64,000 nt of DNA, taken from the NCBI RefSeq assembly GCF_000003815.2, contig NW_023365775.1, positions 226,282 to 290,281 on the forward strand, written 5' to 3'. This document shows, in pieces, positions 47,940-60,228 of the stretch (positions are counted from its first letter, which is position 1; every line of letters begins with the position of its first letter). The translations under genes were made by a program, and so were the position numbers. Source of the stretch: Branchiostoma floridae (Eukaryota > Chordata > Leptocardii > Amphioxiformes > Branchiostomatidae). The notes under the pieces were generated by a model, which had not been told where the DNA came from, made no database searches, and saw only the letters and a list, made by a program, of their open reading frames with translations.

Positions 47940-48370
47940 CCCAACCGAGGTGACTACTACAAGAAAGTTGGCGAATCACCCGACCTTCGCCCGAACAAAA
48001 ACAAAGAAGAACCCGCATGTTCGGCGCTAAAGATATGCGTGGTCTAAATCTGGTATTAGCCGGTATTAGCGTCCAAAGTGACGTAGATGTGAACATAATA
48101 GCGATGAAATCCGAGACAAAACACCAGTATTATCGTCCGAAGTAACGTAGATTTCAACAGTATAACAGTTAAATCCGCGATTAAACACCAGTATAGCGAT
48201 GAAATCCGCGACCAAAACATTAGTAATAGTTACCAAAGAAACGTAGATTTTAACAGTGTAGCAATGAAATCCGCGACCAAACGCTAGTATAGCGATGAAA
48301 TCCACGACCAAAATATCACTATTAGTTACCGAAATAACGTAGATTTCAACAGTATAACAATTAAGTAGTC
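47940..48370. repeat. Minisatellite block A with unique flank
   Basis: The flank 'cccgaccttcgcccgaacaa' and 'gaacccgcatgttcggcgct' leads into repeats of 'agcgatgaaatccgcgacca' and 'gtaacgtagatttcaacag'-like units. Confidence 0.8.
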
Positions 48371-48409
48371 TTTTTTGTGATTTGACTGTGAACAATTGCT
48401 CATTATAAG

Positions 48410-48600
48410 TGGCGTGTTAACATATTAATGATTACATTAACCACATGTTCTGTTTGATTTTTAAACAGTTATAGCCACTGTTAAGGTCAACACGTGTCGT
48501 TGTTTGACGCTAGTGTTGCGCAATCTTCCATCTGAAACGTTCAAAGTACGCTGCTAACACTTGGTCCGATAAATATGCCTAAAGGCTAGGACAGGTGGCG
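48410..48600 (-). repeat. ~1.3 kb interspersed repeat, inverted fragment
   Basis: Reverse complement of the landmark region seen at 31620-31710: aacacttggtccg, gcgcaatcttccatctgaaa and cacgtgtcg.tgtttgac. The only inverted copy noticed. Confidence 0.65.
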
Positions 48601-49261
48601 CTGTCAAGCAGGTCTGTAAAGGTAGTCCTATGGCGTTGTATCTCTTGGGCTCGTATCGGAAAATTTATCCAAACCCTCTCATCCGACTGCCTTTTACTTC
48701 GCCAATAAAAGCCAGGTATCCTTTTTTGGTGACTCCTTGGTGGTGGAGACATTTTTTTTTACTGTACTATATGTGTACGATCGCTCTGAAAATGTTTACA
48801 AAAATGTCGGCTGGCATTCGGATCGGTCACGTGGTGTTCGGCTGTTCCATACGAATGGAATATAAATATTCAAATTTTCGGCTTTGCTCGGCAGGTCTGG
48901 AATGGGTTGGCTGACTGCTGGCAGAAGGCAGTTTATATGGTAACTCGCTGCACTGCGTCACTGTTATTTTCCCCGATATTTCTTTATAATTTAGATATAG
49001 CGTAATACGTAAAGGTATGTGTTAGAAAACAACAAAATATGCAAAACAGAACAAAATTTGCTCTTAATCTCAAGAATTCTTTAAGCAATCTTCAGATCCC
49101 GCAGTGCCGCACCGGTGCCCCCAGAACAGTGAGATTCTACCTTAAGTGGGCATGCATATTCTAATCTTACCGTGCCATAACCACTGCTAACGTACTCCTA
49201 ACTCGTTTCCAACCTTATCACTGATTCAGCTCAAGACCGTGAACAAATCTTGAGAACTCTT

Positions 49262-49790
49262 TCCCAACCGAGGTGACTAATACCAGAACGTCGGCGAATC
49301 ACCCGACCTTCGCCCGAACAAAAACAAAGAAGAACCCGCATGTTCGGCGCTAAAAGATAGGCGTGGTCTAAATCTGGTATCAGCCGGTATTGGCGTCCAA
49401 AGTGACGTAGATGTCAACAGCATAGCGATGAAATCCGCGACCAAACGCCAGTATAGCGATGAAATCAGCGACCAAAATATTAGTATTAGTTACCGAAGTG
49501 ACGTAGATTTCAACAGTATAGCAATGAAATCCGCGACAAAACGTCAGTATAGCGACGAAATCAGCGACCAAAGTACCAGCATTAGCTACCGAAGTGACGT
49601 AGATTTCATCAGGATAGTGATGAAATCCGCGACCAAAATGCAGTATTAGCTACCAAAGTGACGTATAGCGATAAAAATCCGCGACCTAACGCCAGTATAG
49701 CGATGGATTCCGCGACCAAAGTACCAGTATTACCAGTATTAGCAACCGAAGTGACGTAGATTTCTTCAGCATAGTGATGAAATCCGGGGC
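49262..49790. repeat. Minisatellite block B (duplicate of block A)
   Basis: The same flank as 47940 followed by a longer array of about 96-bp units (tagcgatgaaatcagcgacc, accgaagtgacgtagatttc). The plus frame 49428-49649 stays open because the unit is a multiple of three; it is not a gene. Confidence 0.8.
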
Positions 49791-50069
49791 GTGGAATTCA
49801 AAAGCATATTCAGTACATAATAACAGTTTAACTTGGAGGGCAGTGGACATCTTGCGGCGAATGAAACAGGACCGTACGTGCGCAACAAACTATCCACGCC
49901 ATTTTTGTGCTTAAGTCGCTAAATTGTCGAAGGGGATGAACGAAACAGTGACAAATACGGGTGTTAAGATTAGAGAGAAAAAAAACCTAGACCATATACA
50001 TAGCGTGTCATTCTTGTAGAAGGGCATGTGGAAAATTGCCTTCCTAGTATTATCCAAGCTTGGATAATA

Positions 50070-50320
50070 CCTTTCTGGTAACTTTGAATTAGTCATTCTG
50101 TCACTTAGAAATTACAACAAAAATCCTGACCACTACTATCTACGACAAAACCTCTGCTTGGGGTAATATCGTTCTGATACTTTTGAATTAGTCATTCTGT
50201 CACTTAGAAATTACAACAAAAATCCTGACCACTACTATCTACGACAAAACCTTTGCTTGGGTAATACCGTTCTGGTACTTTTGAATTAGTCATTCTTTTA
50301 CTTAGAAATTAGAACAAAAT
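50070..50320. repeat. Tandem repeat, ~98 bp unit, 2-3 copies
   Basis: 'gaattagtcattctgtcact' at 50086 and 50185 and a variant at 50283. It ends right beside the gene 3 exon 1 donor. Confidence 0.85.
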
Positions 50321-50327
50321 GTTTTAC

Positions 50328-50392
50328 CTTTACGAATTTGAAGCAGTCAGCTCGGTCTGCATGCCGCGACCCGTTCTTCAGACTGAGCCGAA
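50328..50392 (-). other. Gene 3 probable non-coding first exon
   Basis: Donor CGTAAAG/GTAAAA. The 3' part (gagctgactgcttcaaattc) resembles the gene 2 exon 1 end (gagccgactgcgtcaacaac). The start is inferred from TATA position. Confidence 0.5.
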
Positions 50393-50625
50393 AGTACAAC
50401 CGCCTGACAACTTATGTTTATAAGATCTAAGGGGTCATCAGATATTAGGTCGCTTTGCCGACGGTAGAGCAAGGAGAGCTGTGATTCGTCCATCTCCCTG
50501 AGGTCACCTTCCACTCCCAACCCACCTTTCTCACACACGTTTTTCATTTTCATTATTCAATTCGCACAACCTAAATCATGTCACCAAATCGTTTGCATAT
50601 ATTTTGTCCAATCACAGTGCTGCGG
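50393..50625 (-). promoter_or_regulatory. Gene 3 probable promoter
   Basis: TATAAA on the minus strand at 50422-50417 and an inverted CCAAT box at 50608-50612 in the context tgtccaatcaca, identical over 12 bases to the lipase promoter (29116-29127). The spacing between the two is larger than in genes 1 and 2. Confidence 0.5.
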
Positions 50626-50667
50626 GGCAAACTAGTAGTCTAGCTACTACTGCGCCAAACTGGCTCA

Positions 50668-50999
50668 GCTAAGGGCACAACCCGCCGTATGTGCAAGTAC
50701 GTGCTGTCTACATGCCAAAACGCGGGCAATCTTTTGGGATACGTAAGTGGTAAGTTCCGCCTTCGTATGAACCCTTAGGGAATCCAACAGATTTCGGAGC
50801 ACGCAGACACGCTGTTGAGCTTTACGTGCAGGCAAAACATTGTGTGCCATTGGGCTGCAGATTCACTCCCGTACGGGTCAGTACAGGCGACTCGCCTGCC
50901 CTGTACAGCCTGAACGTTTTCAGAAGTGCTTGTCGGACGTGGCCTCACCATAAAAAAACGTACGGACAAATTGCACGTACGGCGGTTTGTGCCCTTAGC
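50668..50999. mobile_element. Terminal-inverted-repeat element, 332 bp
   Basis: Ends gctaagggcacaacccgccg and complement of gctaagggcacaaaccgccg. No internal coding sequence. Immediately upstream of the gene 3 promoter. Confidence 0.85.
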
Positions 51000-51299
51000 T
51001 TAAGGGCCGTACTGCAAATACAGAAATATGCTGATTAACAGCTAAACATTTTTTTCATAATCGATGAAAAATATGCTGTAAGTTATCTACTTCCGATATG
51101 GTTTTATTTCGAGAGAAGAAAGGTTTCTGTGGTGTTTCAACTTCGTGGTTGAAATTTTTTTTTTATTCACATTTCTTTAAAGAGGATGAGACGGAAAGCA
51201 GACCCTGCTTATCGAGGTCTTCTCCTCATGTACATAGACAAAATAAAGACACACATACAAGACTACAAAACGCTAAATAACAAAGGCAAGAGATAATGA

Positions 51300-52080
51300 T
51301 AACGACATGAAATAAAACAACAAGGAATCAAATAACAAAGTGACGTGTAGCTGGCATACAAACTTAGAAGTAATCAAATAAGGTTATAAATCAACTTAAA
51401 CAACCTGTCTATTGAACACAGTGGGACCGCGTGGCACGATCGGGAGCGCGTTGGTCTCAGGCCCGAGAGGTCCCGGGTTCAAATCCGCTTGCCGTGTCAC
51501 CGATCTTGTGCCCTTGGGAAAGGCACTTTACACGACTTTCTTCACCTAACTCAGGTGTAAATGAGTACATAGCTGCGGCTAGTGGCAGTGACAGGCCTTT
51601 GTGGTGGTGACAGGCCATAGGGGCATGTTCGGGCATGACGCACCCGCCATGACACACGAGTCGGGGGGTAGGAGGAACCCCTTGCATCCTTGGTCGGAAG
51701 TCCTCCTAGGAGACGGAAACTCCAAATAACAAACCTGCATCTGCTGGGGCCGTCTTACGTGGCAAACAGTTCTGTCCCTGTAGGACGTAGTGCGCCAGTA
51801 GACGAGAGGGTGGAGAAGGGAGTGCACACCCCTCCTTCACCTTAAAAAGTCACGTGCAGGCCAGGCAGACTGGTCGTCTAAGCAACCTTGTCTGCCTACC
51901 ATTGATCTTCGGATACGAAGTAACAGCCATCATCATTGAACACAAGACATAACTACATGAAAATAATCAAGGAATCAAACAACAGAGTGACATATGGCTG
52001 ATAAACAAACTTAGAAATAATCAAATAAGGTTCAGCTAAAACGATCTGTTTGTTTGATGAACTTAAATACAACATCAAAT
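51300..52080. repeat. Retroelement-like sequence split by a SINE
   Basis: 'aaggaatcaaataacaaagt' (51330) and 'caaggaatcaaacaacagag' (51969), each followed by 'aatcaaataaggtt', flank the SINE at 51421. Probably two neighbouring copies of one degenerate repeat. Confidence 0.5.
51421..51925 (+). mobile_element. tRNA-derived SINE, long form
   Basis: The 5' tRNA-like head has an A-box-like tggcacgatcggg and an exact B-box-like ggttcaaatcc, followed by the core ctcaggtgtaaatgagtaca, shared with SINE pieces at 3905 and 63561, then a ~350 bp body. Confidence 0.8.
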
Positions 52081-52357
52081 AACTGACAGTTCTGAATGGT
52101 AGATAGTACTGGGTTTCCCCTGAGTAAGGTTGAACATAAAATATTTTCAGTGGTGTGTCTTGGGTCAAATGGTAAGATACCCTGCATGAACATAGTGGTT
52201 AAAGATGACAACATATCAAGTCTTGCATCATTGTATAGAGGACAGTGTAGAAAATAATGTATAGTTGATTAATTAGGGTGGCCACATTTGCACATAGGAC
52301 TATTTACACATTTATGTTGGAACAGGTGGAAATTCAACTGACCGAAGTTAAGTCTAA

Positions 52358-53181
52358 GACCCCGTTCAGACTCAAAAAAAATGAAGCGGCTTCAACGTCG
52401 AAGCCGCTTGATCCGGATCGTTTTCTTGAGTGTGAACGCTCCAAGCGGCTTGGATTTTCACCGATCCGGCTCGTTTGCAATCCATCCCTGGGAGGTAGTT
52501 TGAGACACTTGTGAACAAGCCGCTTGGCTGAAATCGCGAGTGTGAACGCAAGGCGGGATAGATTCTATGCAAATTTCCGATTTGCCCCCTGTTGGAGGTT
52601 ATATATCCAGGTATCGGGAGCAGGAACACACGCCACACTGACAGGTTTGCTCACGTTACTGATTTTTGTGCCCAATGATAATGTCTGGAAAGAAAACAAA
52701 ATTCGCTGTAGGGTCAAGGCAGGTTGAATGGGAAGCAAACAAAGCTTTTCTTATCACGCGAAGAGAGAGGAAACACAGCAAGCTAAAACAAAATCACAAA
52801 AAACAAGCATATCTTTGAACAGCTTTCTCTCTGGATCATGATATAAGACTATTAAGAGTGGGTTTGAGAAAACCTACAAACAATGTTGTAAAAAAGTACC
52901 TGAAGTCCAGGTACGGAATTGTGTGCGATTAATCGGATTGTCTGAAATGAGTGTGAACGTAATTTTTTTGAAGCGGCTTGCCCGTTGAAGCGGCTTCGAC
53001 GTTGAAGCCGCTTCATTTTTTTGAGTGTGAACGGGGTCAAACTACCTCCCAGGGATGGATTGCAAACGAGCCGGATCGGTGAAAATCCAAGCCGCTTGGA
53101 GCGTTCACATTCAAGAAAACGATCCGGATCAAGCGGCTTCGACGTTGAAGCCGCTTCATTTTTTTGAGTGTGAACGGGGTC
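52358..53181. mobile_element. Foldback transposon with ~140 bp arms
   Basis: Left arm gaccccgttcagactcaaaa...; right arm ends ...gagtgtgaacggggtc. Both arms contain the palindrome-like gaagcggcttc.acgt.gaag and ccgatccggctcgtttgcaa (in complement), with a partial extra copy of the terminus near 53030. The centre is unrelated sequence. Confidence 0.88.
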
Positions 53182-53228
53182 ATAGTGAGCGCGCTCTCTT
53201 GAAGTGCTGAGGTGGACAGTGGGTGATT

Positions 53229-54352
53229 GAGGCGGCGGTCCGGTGGTTTGGACTGCCGGGCCCAAAGACGGAAGATCGGACCGGCTCCGCCTGCTCGTAC
53301 ATGCTTACTGTACCTCCAGACAAATTGTTTACACCATAAACTGTAAAATAGGCATGATGAATATAGCTAATTTTGTAGAAGAGTGTGTTTGCCGTTTCAT
53401 CAAAGAACTAGCTCGGTGTGATATGTTGCTACTAACATTTTGTTTTCTGGCAGGTGGCAGACCAATTTAAGCGTTAAGGTGGCATGACACAGTATTTCGC
53501 CTATGGGGAGTTACATGGTTAAGGACCCCAAAGTGAAGAGGTTCGACAACTCAAAATTTATAGCAGGGTGCACAAGCAATTGACGAGAATTTAATATCTA
53601 ATATGTTGAATTTCAGGGTACAACCTACAACATATCTGGAAATTAGCATAAAGTTCGTTTTCTTTTGAAATCCACTTTTATTTCACCCTAGCGGAGGTCA
53701 TGGTACTGCAGCCGACACACAGGCAGAACCTGGTAAGAGTATCAAGGCGCAAATTCAAGCCCACCGAACAAACATCGTAATCAAATTTGTACAGTCTCAG
53801 AACTGATATCACCCTCTAAATTTCAACACAGATTCTATCTCGCTGTTATAAAGTACATGTTGTGCACAGAGAAATAACTAACGGCTTCTAGTACTATGGC
53901 GAACTACTTTATACCCAAACTACTATTGAGAACGGCCATGCATTCATTCATTCATTAATACACACATTATCATTAAAACTTGGTTTGTGGCATGCAGTAT
54001 ATAAGTATGCGTAGATCTAGACTTAAATGTATTTTTCATTATTTGTTTGAAAAGGTATACTTTGATACATACAAGTATTCCTTAATCAAGTCCTTCATCC
54101 TGAAAATTGGTCTGCAACCAGCCGAAAAACAAAATGCCATTAGCAACAGATCACACAGAAGCAGTTCTTTGATAATGGGTAAACATGCTCCTTATTATTC
54201 AGACTAAGCTTCACAAGACTGGCCATATTTATACATATCTAAATACAGCTTGTTGATTATCATTAGTCTGTCAGTACCTAAACAAGTACGAGCAAGCAGG
54301 GCCGGGCCGGTCTTCCGTCTCTGGACCGGGCAGTGGCCAAACCAGGTGCACC
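53229..54352. repeat. Inverted repeat pair ~1 kb apart
   Basis: Arm 1 (53229-53303: gtccggtggtttggactgcc...ctgctcgtacatg) is the near complement of arm 2 (54284-54352: gtacgagcaagcagg...cagtggccaaaccaggtgcacc). It may bracket a mobile element or be an inverted duplication. Confidence 0.6.
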
Positions 54353-54495
54353 GTCTGTGTTCATCAAATGTGCGGTTTTTCTTGAACAGATGATTTAACG
54401 TTCTGTTTTTCTCAGGTAACGCGTGGGGACAATCTGTCCAAGAGTTAACACTGTGGCTTACTTTGCAAATAATTATATATTGTGTACGTAGGTTT

Positions 54496-54690
54496 TAACC
54501 CTATTTAGACCGGGCTTTTTTGGGATTCCTGGGGCGGGGGGATAATCTCAAAACGGCTTGCGTTACGATCACAAAATTCAAAATGGATGGTGTGCTGGTG
54601 AAGTTTTATACTTTCCATAATTTTGTTATTGTTTTGACGCAATATGACGTAATTCTGACGTTGTAATGTCATATTTTGGGTTATAACCGT
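54496..54690. mobile_element. Fragment of the AACCCTATCCAGAC-ended element
   Basis: Starts aaccctatttagaccgggct, a variant of the terminus at 57537, and continues with gggattcctggggcgggggg. The right end is not found. Confidence 0.55.
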
Positions 54691-55277
54691 ATAAAAAAGG
54701 AATTTCCGCTATAATTTAAGGTATTAAACAAAACGATGACTATAAAAGAAATCTTGTTGGTATCTAAGTTTGCGAAGTCTGTTGTTGCCAATGACGACAA
54801 CACTGACGCATGTTGCATCGACAAGCTTGAATTTTCTAAAATACGTGTTTTTCTACATATAACCACAAAACCGAATGGAAGTGGACTAAAAAGGTTCAAG
54901 TGATTGTATCTTGTAAATAAAAGATTTGACGGGTGTTGAGTATAGATATCATGTTTTTACCGTTAATAATGAAAGAGCAAAGATAATTGTTTTTTCCTCT
55001 AAGGCTGGCTGTTGATGAATTTAGAATATGCGTTGGGTTTCCAAATTAGTCCTATAAGTGTTAGAAGTTCTTTGGAAATTGTGTTTGATTCCTCTCCTTC
55101 ATATGCAACAAAGAAAGATTGCGTGTCTATCTGATTTGTCTGGAGACGTACGTTGTTTGCCATCCATATGCAAGATTTTTTTTCATCTTTGAAATTTCGT
55201 CTATTTCACATGTGTTTTTGACCCCGCCTGACGTAGGACGTGTATTTTTGCTGTGCAGAAACCTGACAAGTCACACC

Positions 55278-55582
55278 ATGCCGGGAGGGCAACAGCAGTC
55301 CCAAACTGGTGACACGGGTAAATATGTTTTTGAAAATATCTTCTCTCTACATATGCCAGTGGACAATGGGATTTTTGAAAATCCATGTAATGACAACTCT
55401 AAGATGTAAAATTACCCAGTGCCGCGTTATTTCACATTTTCATTCTTCCAAGTAGCATTTAGTCGAGGCATGAAGCCTAAAAAATGCATTTTTTTATTGC
55501 AGTAGTTTCGTTATCCTAGCATGTGGTAGGGGACTACCTCGCCATATGGATCAAGTGCGAACCCCGTTTGCAGAATGGTGTA

Positions 55583-55637
<55 letters not shown>

Positions 55638-58600
55638 GGGGGGGAGGTGTATTCACCATTTTCCCGTACATGGGAAGCATCAGGCCTTAACTTTGTCCTT
55701 AGTCGTCAAACCTCTGCACGTACATGAACCCGGCTGACATATCGAGAAGACTAGGTACGTTTGGCTGAAATTATAACAAGTTTGAAAGCCAGCTCAAAAT
55801 AAAACGTACAACTCAAAAGCCATAAAATCTATGCAATATTGTTATATCGGACAATGTAATGTAACTACTATGAGCAAGCAATATTTTCCTCCCAGAAGAA
55901 TGTTTCTCCGGATCCCGATGTACTTTTCCAAACCAGCCACTCCGTTTCTGTGACGCTATCGCCAGACATTATAAGATAAACTCACGATTGTTGGATGGTG
56001 CAATGTGCAATATCAATTTGCCACAGAGCCATGCGTTTATGTTATTTATGAAAAGATACAATTGTCTTTATTTAATGTCATTTTGCAAAGATATACGTTA
56101 AATTTTCCTTTTATGAAATCTTTAAGCGTCTGTTCTCCTGAATACGTACCGTCGGCTCCAAGTTAATATTTTCCCCAACCAAATGTACGCCACCGGAGAA
56201 GGTACAACGTTTTCAAGTCCTGTGGCGTTCTCTTCAGGTCTCGATTTACATTTTTTTTACTGTATGAAGTAGAGTCAAACCTGTCTATAGCGACCACTCA
56301 AGGGACTGGAGAAATATGGCCACTAAATACAGGTGGCGTTACTATAGAGAAAATGTTTATCAATTGACCATGAGCAAGCTACACATGGTTTCAGTTCCCA
56401 CTAATCATTCTCACGAAGTAACATTGTCTCGATTGGTAAATTCAACGACAAAGACTTGCTCTTTAATGCTCAAGGTATGCATACCTTTTGCTACCGCCAA
56501 AATGACCCTGTCAGGAATTCCAAATCCTCGCAAACTACAAGTTCAAACTCGGTGCAGGGTGACATAAGGCTGCAGTATGGTTGCAATTGGCAGTGTTTCT
56601 GTATCAACGGGACCGGAAATCGTGTGGCCGTGGCCGCGTTGGACAGATGGCCGCTTAGCCTATTTCTTAATCATTACGAATCTAAGGGACCGACAAAAAG
56701 TGGCCACTATGGCCAGGTGGCTGCTATGCAAAGGTGGCCGCTAATACAGTTTGACTGTCATATGTAGATGTAGCTATTGTTGTAATTTTCTCCAGGCACC
56801 GCACCCCTGCAGCAGTCGCAGACTGATTGGCAGGCACGTGCCGCTGCCAGTAAACCCAACCCTATGTACGTCTCCAGAGAAGGTAGAATTATTTCAAGCC
56901 CACCAACAGTGCACTGTTCTTGTCTCGAATCTGTATTGTTTACTGAATGAAGTGTAACTTTTGTAATTTTCCTCCAGACACCAAACGTGCTCCCATGCAG
57001 CAGCCGCAGACTTATTGGCGGACCATTGCGGATGCCGCTGCGAGTATTCCCAACGCTTTGTACGTCTACAGAGCAGGTAAAACTTTGTTGTCCTATTACC
57101 ATAGTTACGGAAAATGGTGTTCTCTAAGATCATTGTCAATGGTTGCTTCTGCCAAAGACTCCGACATCAAAATCGTACGACACTTTGAATTGTGTAGTTA
57201 CCTGTCGCTATGATACAAATCTGCTGACTGCAATACAAATCTGATTTAAAAAGCAATCCGTCGACGCCGTCTTGACTTATAAAAAATCAACGAACAGACC
57301 AAAAAGTTAAGAGCAAATCATGTGATTTATTCAAAATGTTCTTTTGGGGGCAAATCCATTCATTTCTAGAAAGAACATTTAGTGCCAAAGCGTGACCGGT
57401 GCAAATGTGACCGGTGCTAATTTTGTGTAGCACTAGTAGTTTCTAAAAGAATCATTGCTTTTATATCAACAATACCGGCTGGCTATTTTTTAAGATTCTT
57501 TACCTGTAGCATCTTTTCAAACGTTTTTCGTTCCTTAACCCTATCCAGACTGTGTGTGTGTGTTGATTAAGTTTATGATTTTTCGTGTTGTCATGGCAAC
57601 GGGTTTCTAAAAGGCATATTTTACAAAAATCAATAACTTTGGTTTAAACAATGGGATAATTTTATTTGCTAAACTATACTTCTATTCAGATATCTTTAAT
57701 ATCTTAAATGTCTTACTGTGACATTTATATTCAAATATTCATATAGTATGATAATGAGATGACGTAATTGGTCGAAATCCTAGATGGCCGACAATGTCAT
57801 AATGAAAATTATAACCAGCTTATTTTCACTCGGATTTCATCACTACTTGGTATTTTATTACAGAAAACACTCATGTGAACGTTTTTAATCTATTGTCATG
57901 GGATTTTAGCATTATATCTTTAAAAATATGTATCTTAAGACATCTAAGGTTGATAATCCAAGATGGCGGATACCTACAATACAGATGACGCCATTTTATG
58001 ACATCATTTTGACGTCGTTTGGTCGGCTTTTGACAACAGAAGTCTTAAAACAGTTTAATATTGATAAGAAACCTATATTGTTACTTTTTGTGTGAATCAT
58101 TCAGGTATATACGTATTATGGGAATTCTTTGTATCAGCCATAAAAATCAATCGATGGCGTCATATTATGTCGTAATGATATAAAATTTCAGGAATTCTTA
58201 AACTTGATGAACATACGACCCCCCGCAAATTTGGTGATCGTACATGAAGCCTTTTTAAAAGGGAGGGGGGCCCGGGGGCGAATAAGCAACCACACCCCAG
58301 GCCAGGGAATGTAAAAAAGCCCAGTCTGGATAGGGTTGACAAAGACCGGCGTTGGACTGCAACACATTTTGGCAAATCGAACGTTTCTGTTGAAAACTTC
58401 AGTTAACGTTTTAAAGAGCATTCACTGTTTTTTAAACTATTGTTTTGTAGCAGACCGCACATATCCGAGTGAAGCAAGCCGCCGCTGTGCTCTCTGTAGC
58501 TTCATCCGCTCACACCAAAGCTGCATCGCGGCCGGCATTGCTGTTCTGCTGAGCCTGGTCGCTGTGTCACTCGCCCCTCAGACGTTCATCAATAAAGAGG

Positions 58601-60139
58601 TAAACACTCCTGTTGCTCCTTTATTGTGAAGAGTCCCATCGTGACAAGAACTACAACAGTAGCGACGACCAAGCAAGTACGGTGAGAACGGATGAAGCTA
58701 TAAAAAGCTTGGCGGCCACTTACTGCTTTTCTTATACATGCTGTCTGCAAAAAAATAATTTGTTTAGGTTACAATGTAGACTGAAATCCATCATTAGCAT
58801 AATGAGTCAAACACTTTTGAGATATGAACGAAAACAGTATTTGCAGCATCGTATTTAAAAAAAAGTAAATAAAGCTACAAAGACATCGGCTACCTGCATT
58901 CGTGTACGTTGTTTCACGTTTCACTGCCTCTCCTTGTCGCGATAAGCTTCTTCGTAATGGTCTTCAACAATAATAAGGTAAAAAAAAATGCTGAATCTGA
59001 AAGGCTTAAGTTCTTTCAATGCTTCCCGGAAAACATTCCTTTTACATCAGCTTACCGTTACTTACTGTTCCGTTTTGCTTTGCTATTTTCATAAATAGTT
59101 TTTATAAGATGTTTATGTTTGTTTATGTAAAGGAAATATCGCAGCTAACCGTCACTGTTAACAACTTAAAAAGTAACCAGGAGAACATGTCTCAACGTAA
59201 TGTTCACAACGAGCAAAACCAACCTACTGCAAAGAAGAGTCTACTTGGGATGAGTAAGATGACAGGTAAGATAAAATGAACTTCATATATCTTTTTTTCT
59301 CTTTATTTTACTTTTTATACACATAACTCCTGAAGTAGCCTATATCAGGCTCCACATGTCACTGCAAAATAGTGAAAAGTAAACAAAAAGACAGATAACA
59401 CATTGGTACACCAGAGGAGTTGGATGGCATCCGAAACTATACGACATATGAAAACTGTAGTTCTATGACGGCCAACTTCTTTTGTGTGTTATCTGTCTAT
59501 TTGACCACTTTCTACAACTGCAAGCTACACATGGAGCCTGTTAGGGGCTACTTCTGAATGATGGTTATTTTGTTGGATTTGCAATGGTCCATTCCGAAAA
59601 AAATGTCGCGGTCCTCAGGTCTAAAAATAACGCCCTACTTTCTTTTATTCCGTCCCAGCTTCTCTGTCTCTGCAAAGTGTGCTCGACCAGCTGCAGAGAG
59701 AGATGCAACAACTTCATGCTCAAAATCAAGAGATGGAAAAAGAAATACAACAGCTTCAAAATGAGACGGCCGCCAAAGACCATATCTACCAGGTTGAGAT
59801 CCAACAGCTTCAGACCGAGATGGCGGCCAAAGACCAAAGGATCCAGGACCTGGAACAGCGAGACTACGTCGAACGCTGTAAGCGCTGATGATTGTTTCAC
59901 TTTTGAGTGGTCTGCGATTGAGACATTTTTTCACCAAGAGCAGGAGATAAAGTTAGAGAAGAAGAGAAAGAAATAAACATGCATAAGAGAGGAAGAAAGA
60001 GACAGAATAATAGGGAGATAGAGAGAAACAAAGAGAGAACCAGAGAGGCATTGATATGAGAAAAATAGGGAAAGATTAAAGAGAAGAAGAGCTAAATGAT
60101 GCATTTACTTGTAGACTAGCCTTTAAACTCTTTTTGTAG

Positions 60140-60228
<89 letters not shown>

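Noticed and set aside
49428-49649. Open frame with 32-residue repeats
   Set aside because: It results from a minisatellite unit divisible by three; no start context, splice sites or composition typical of the neighbours' genes.
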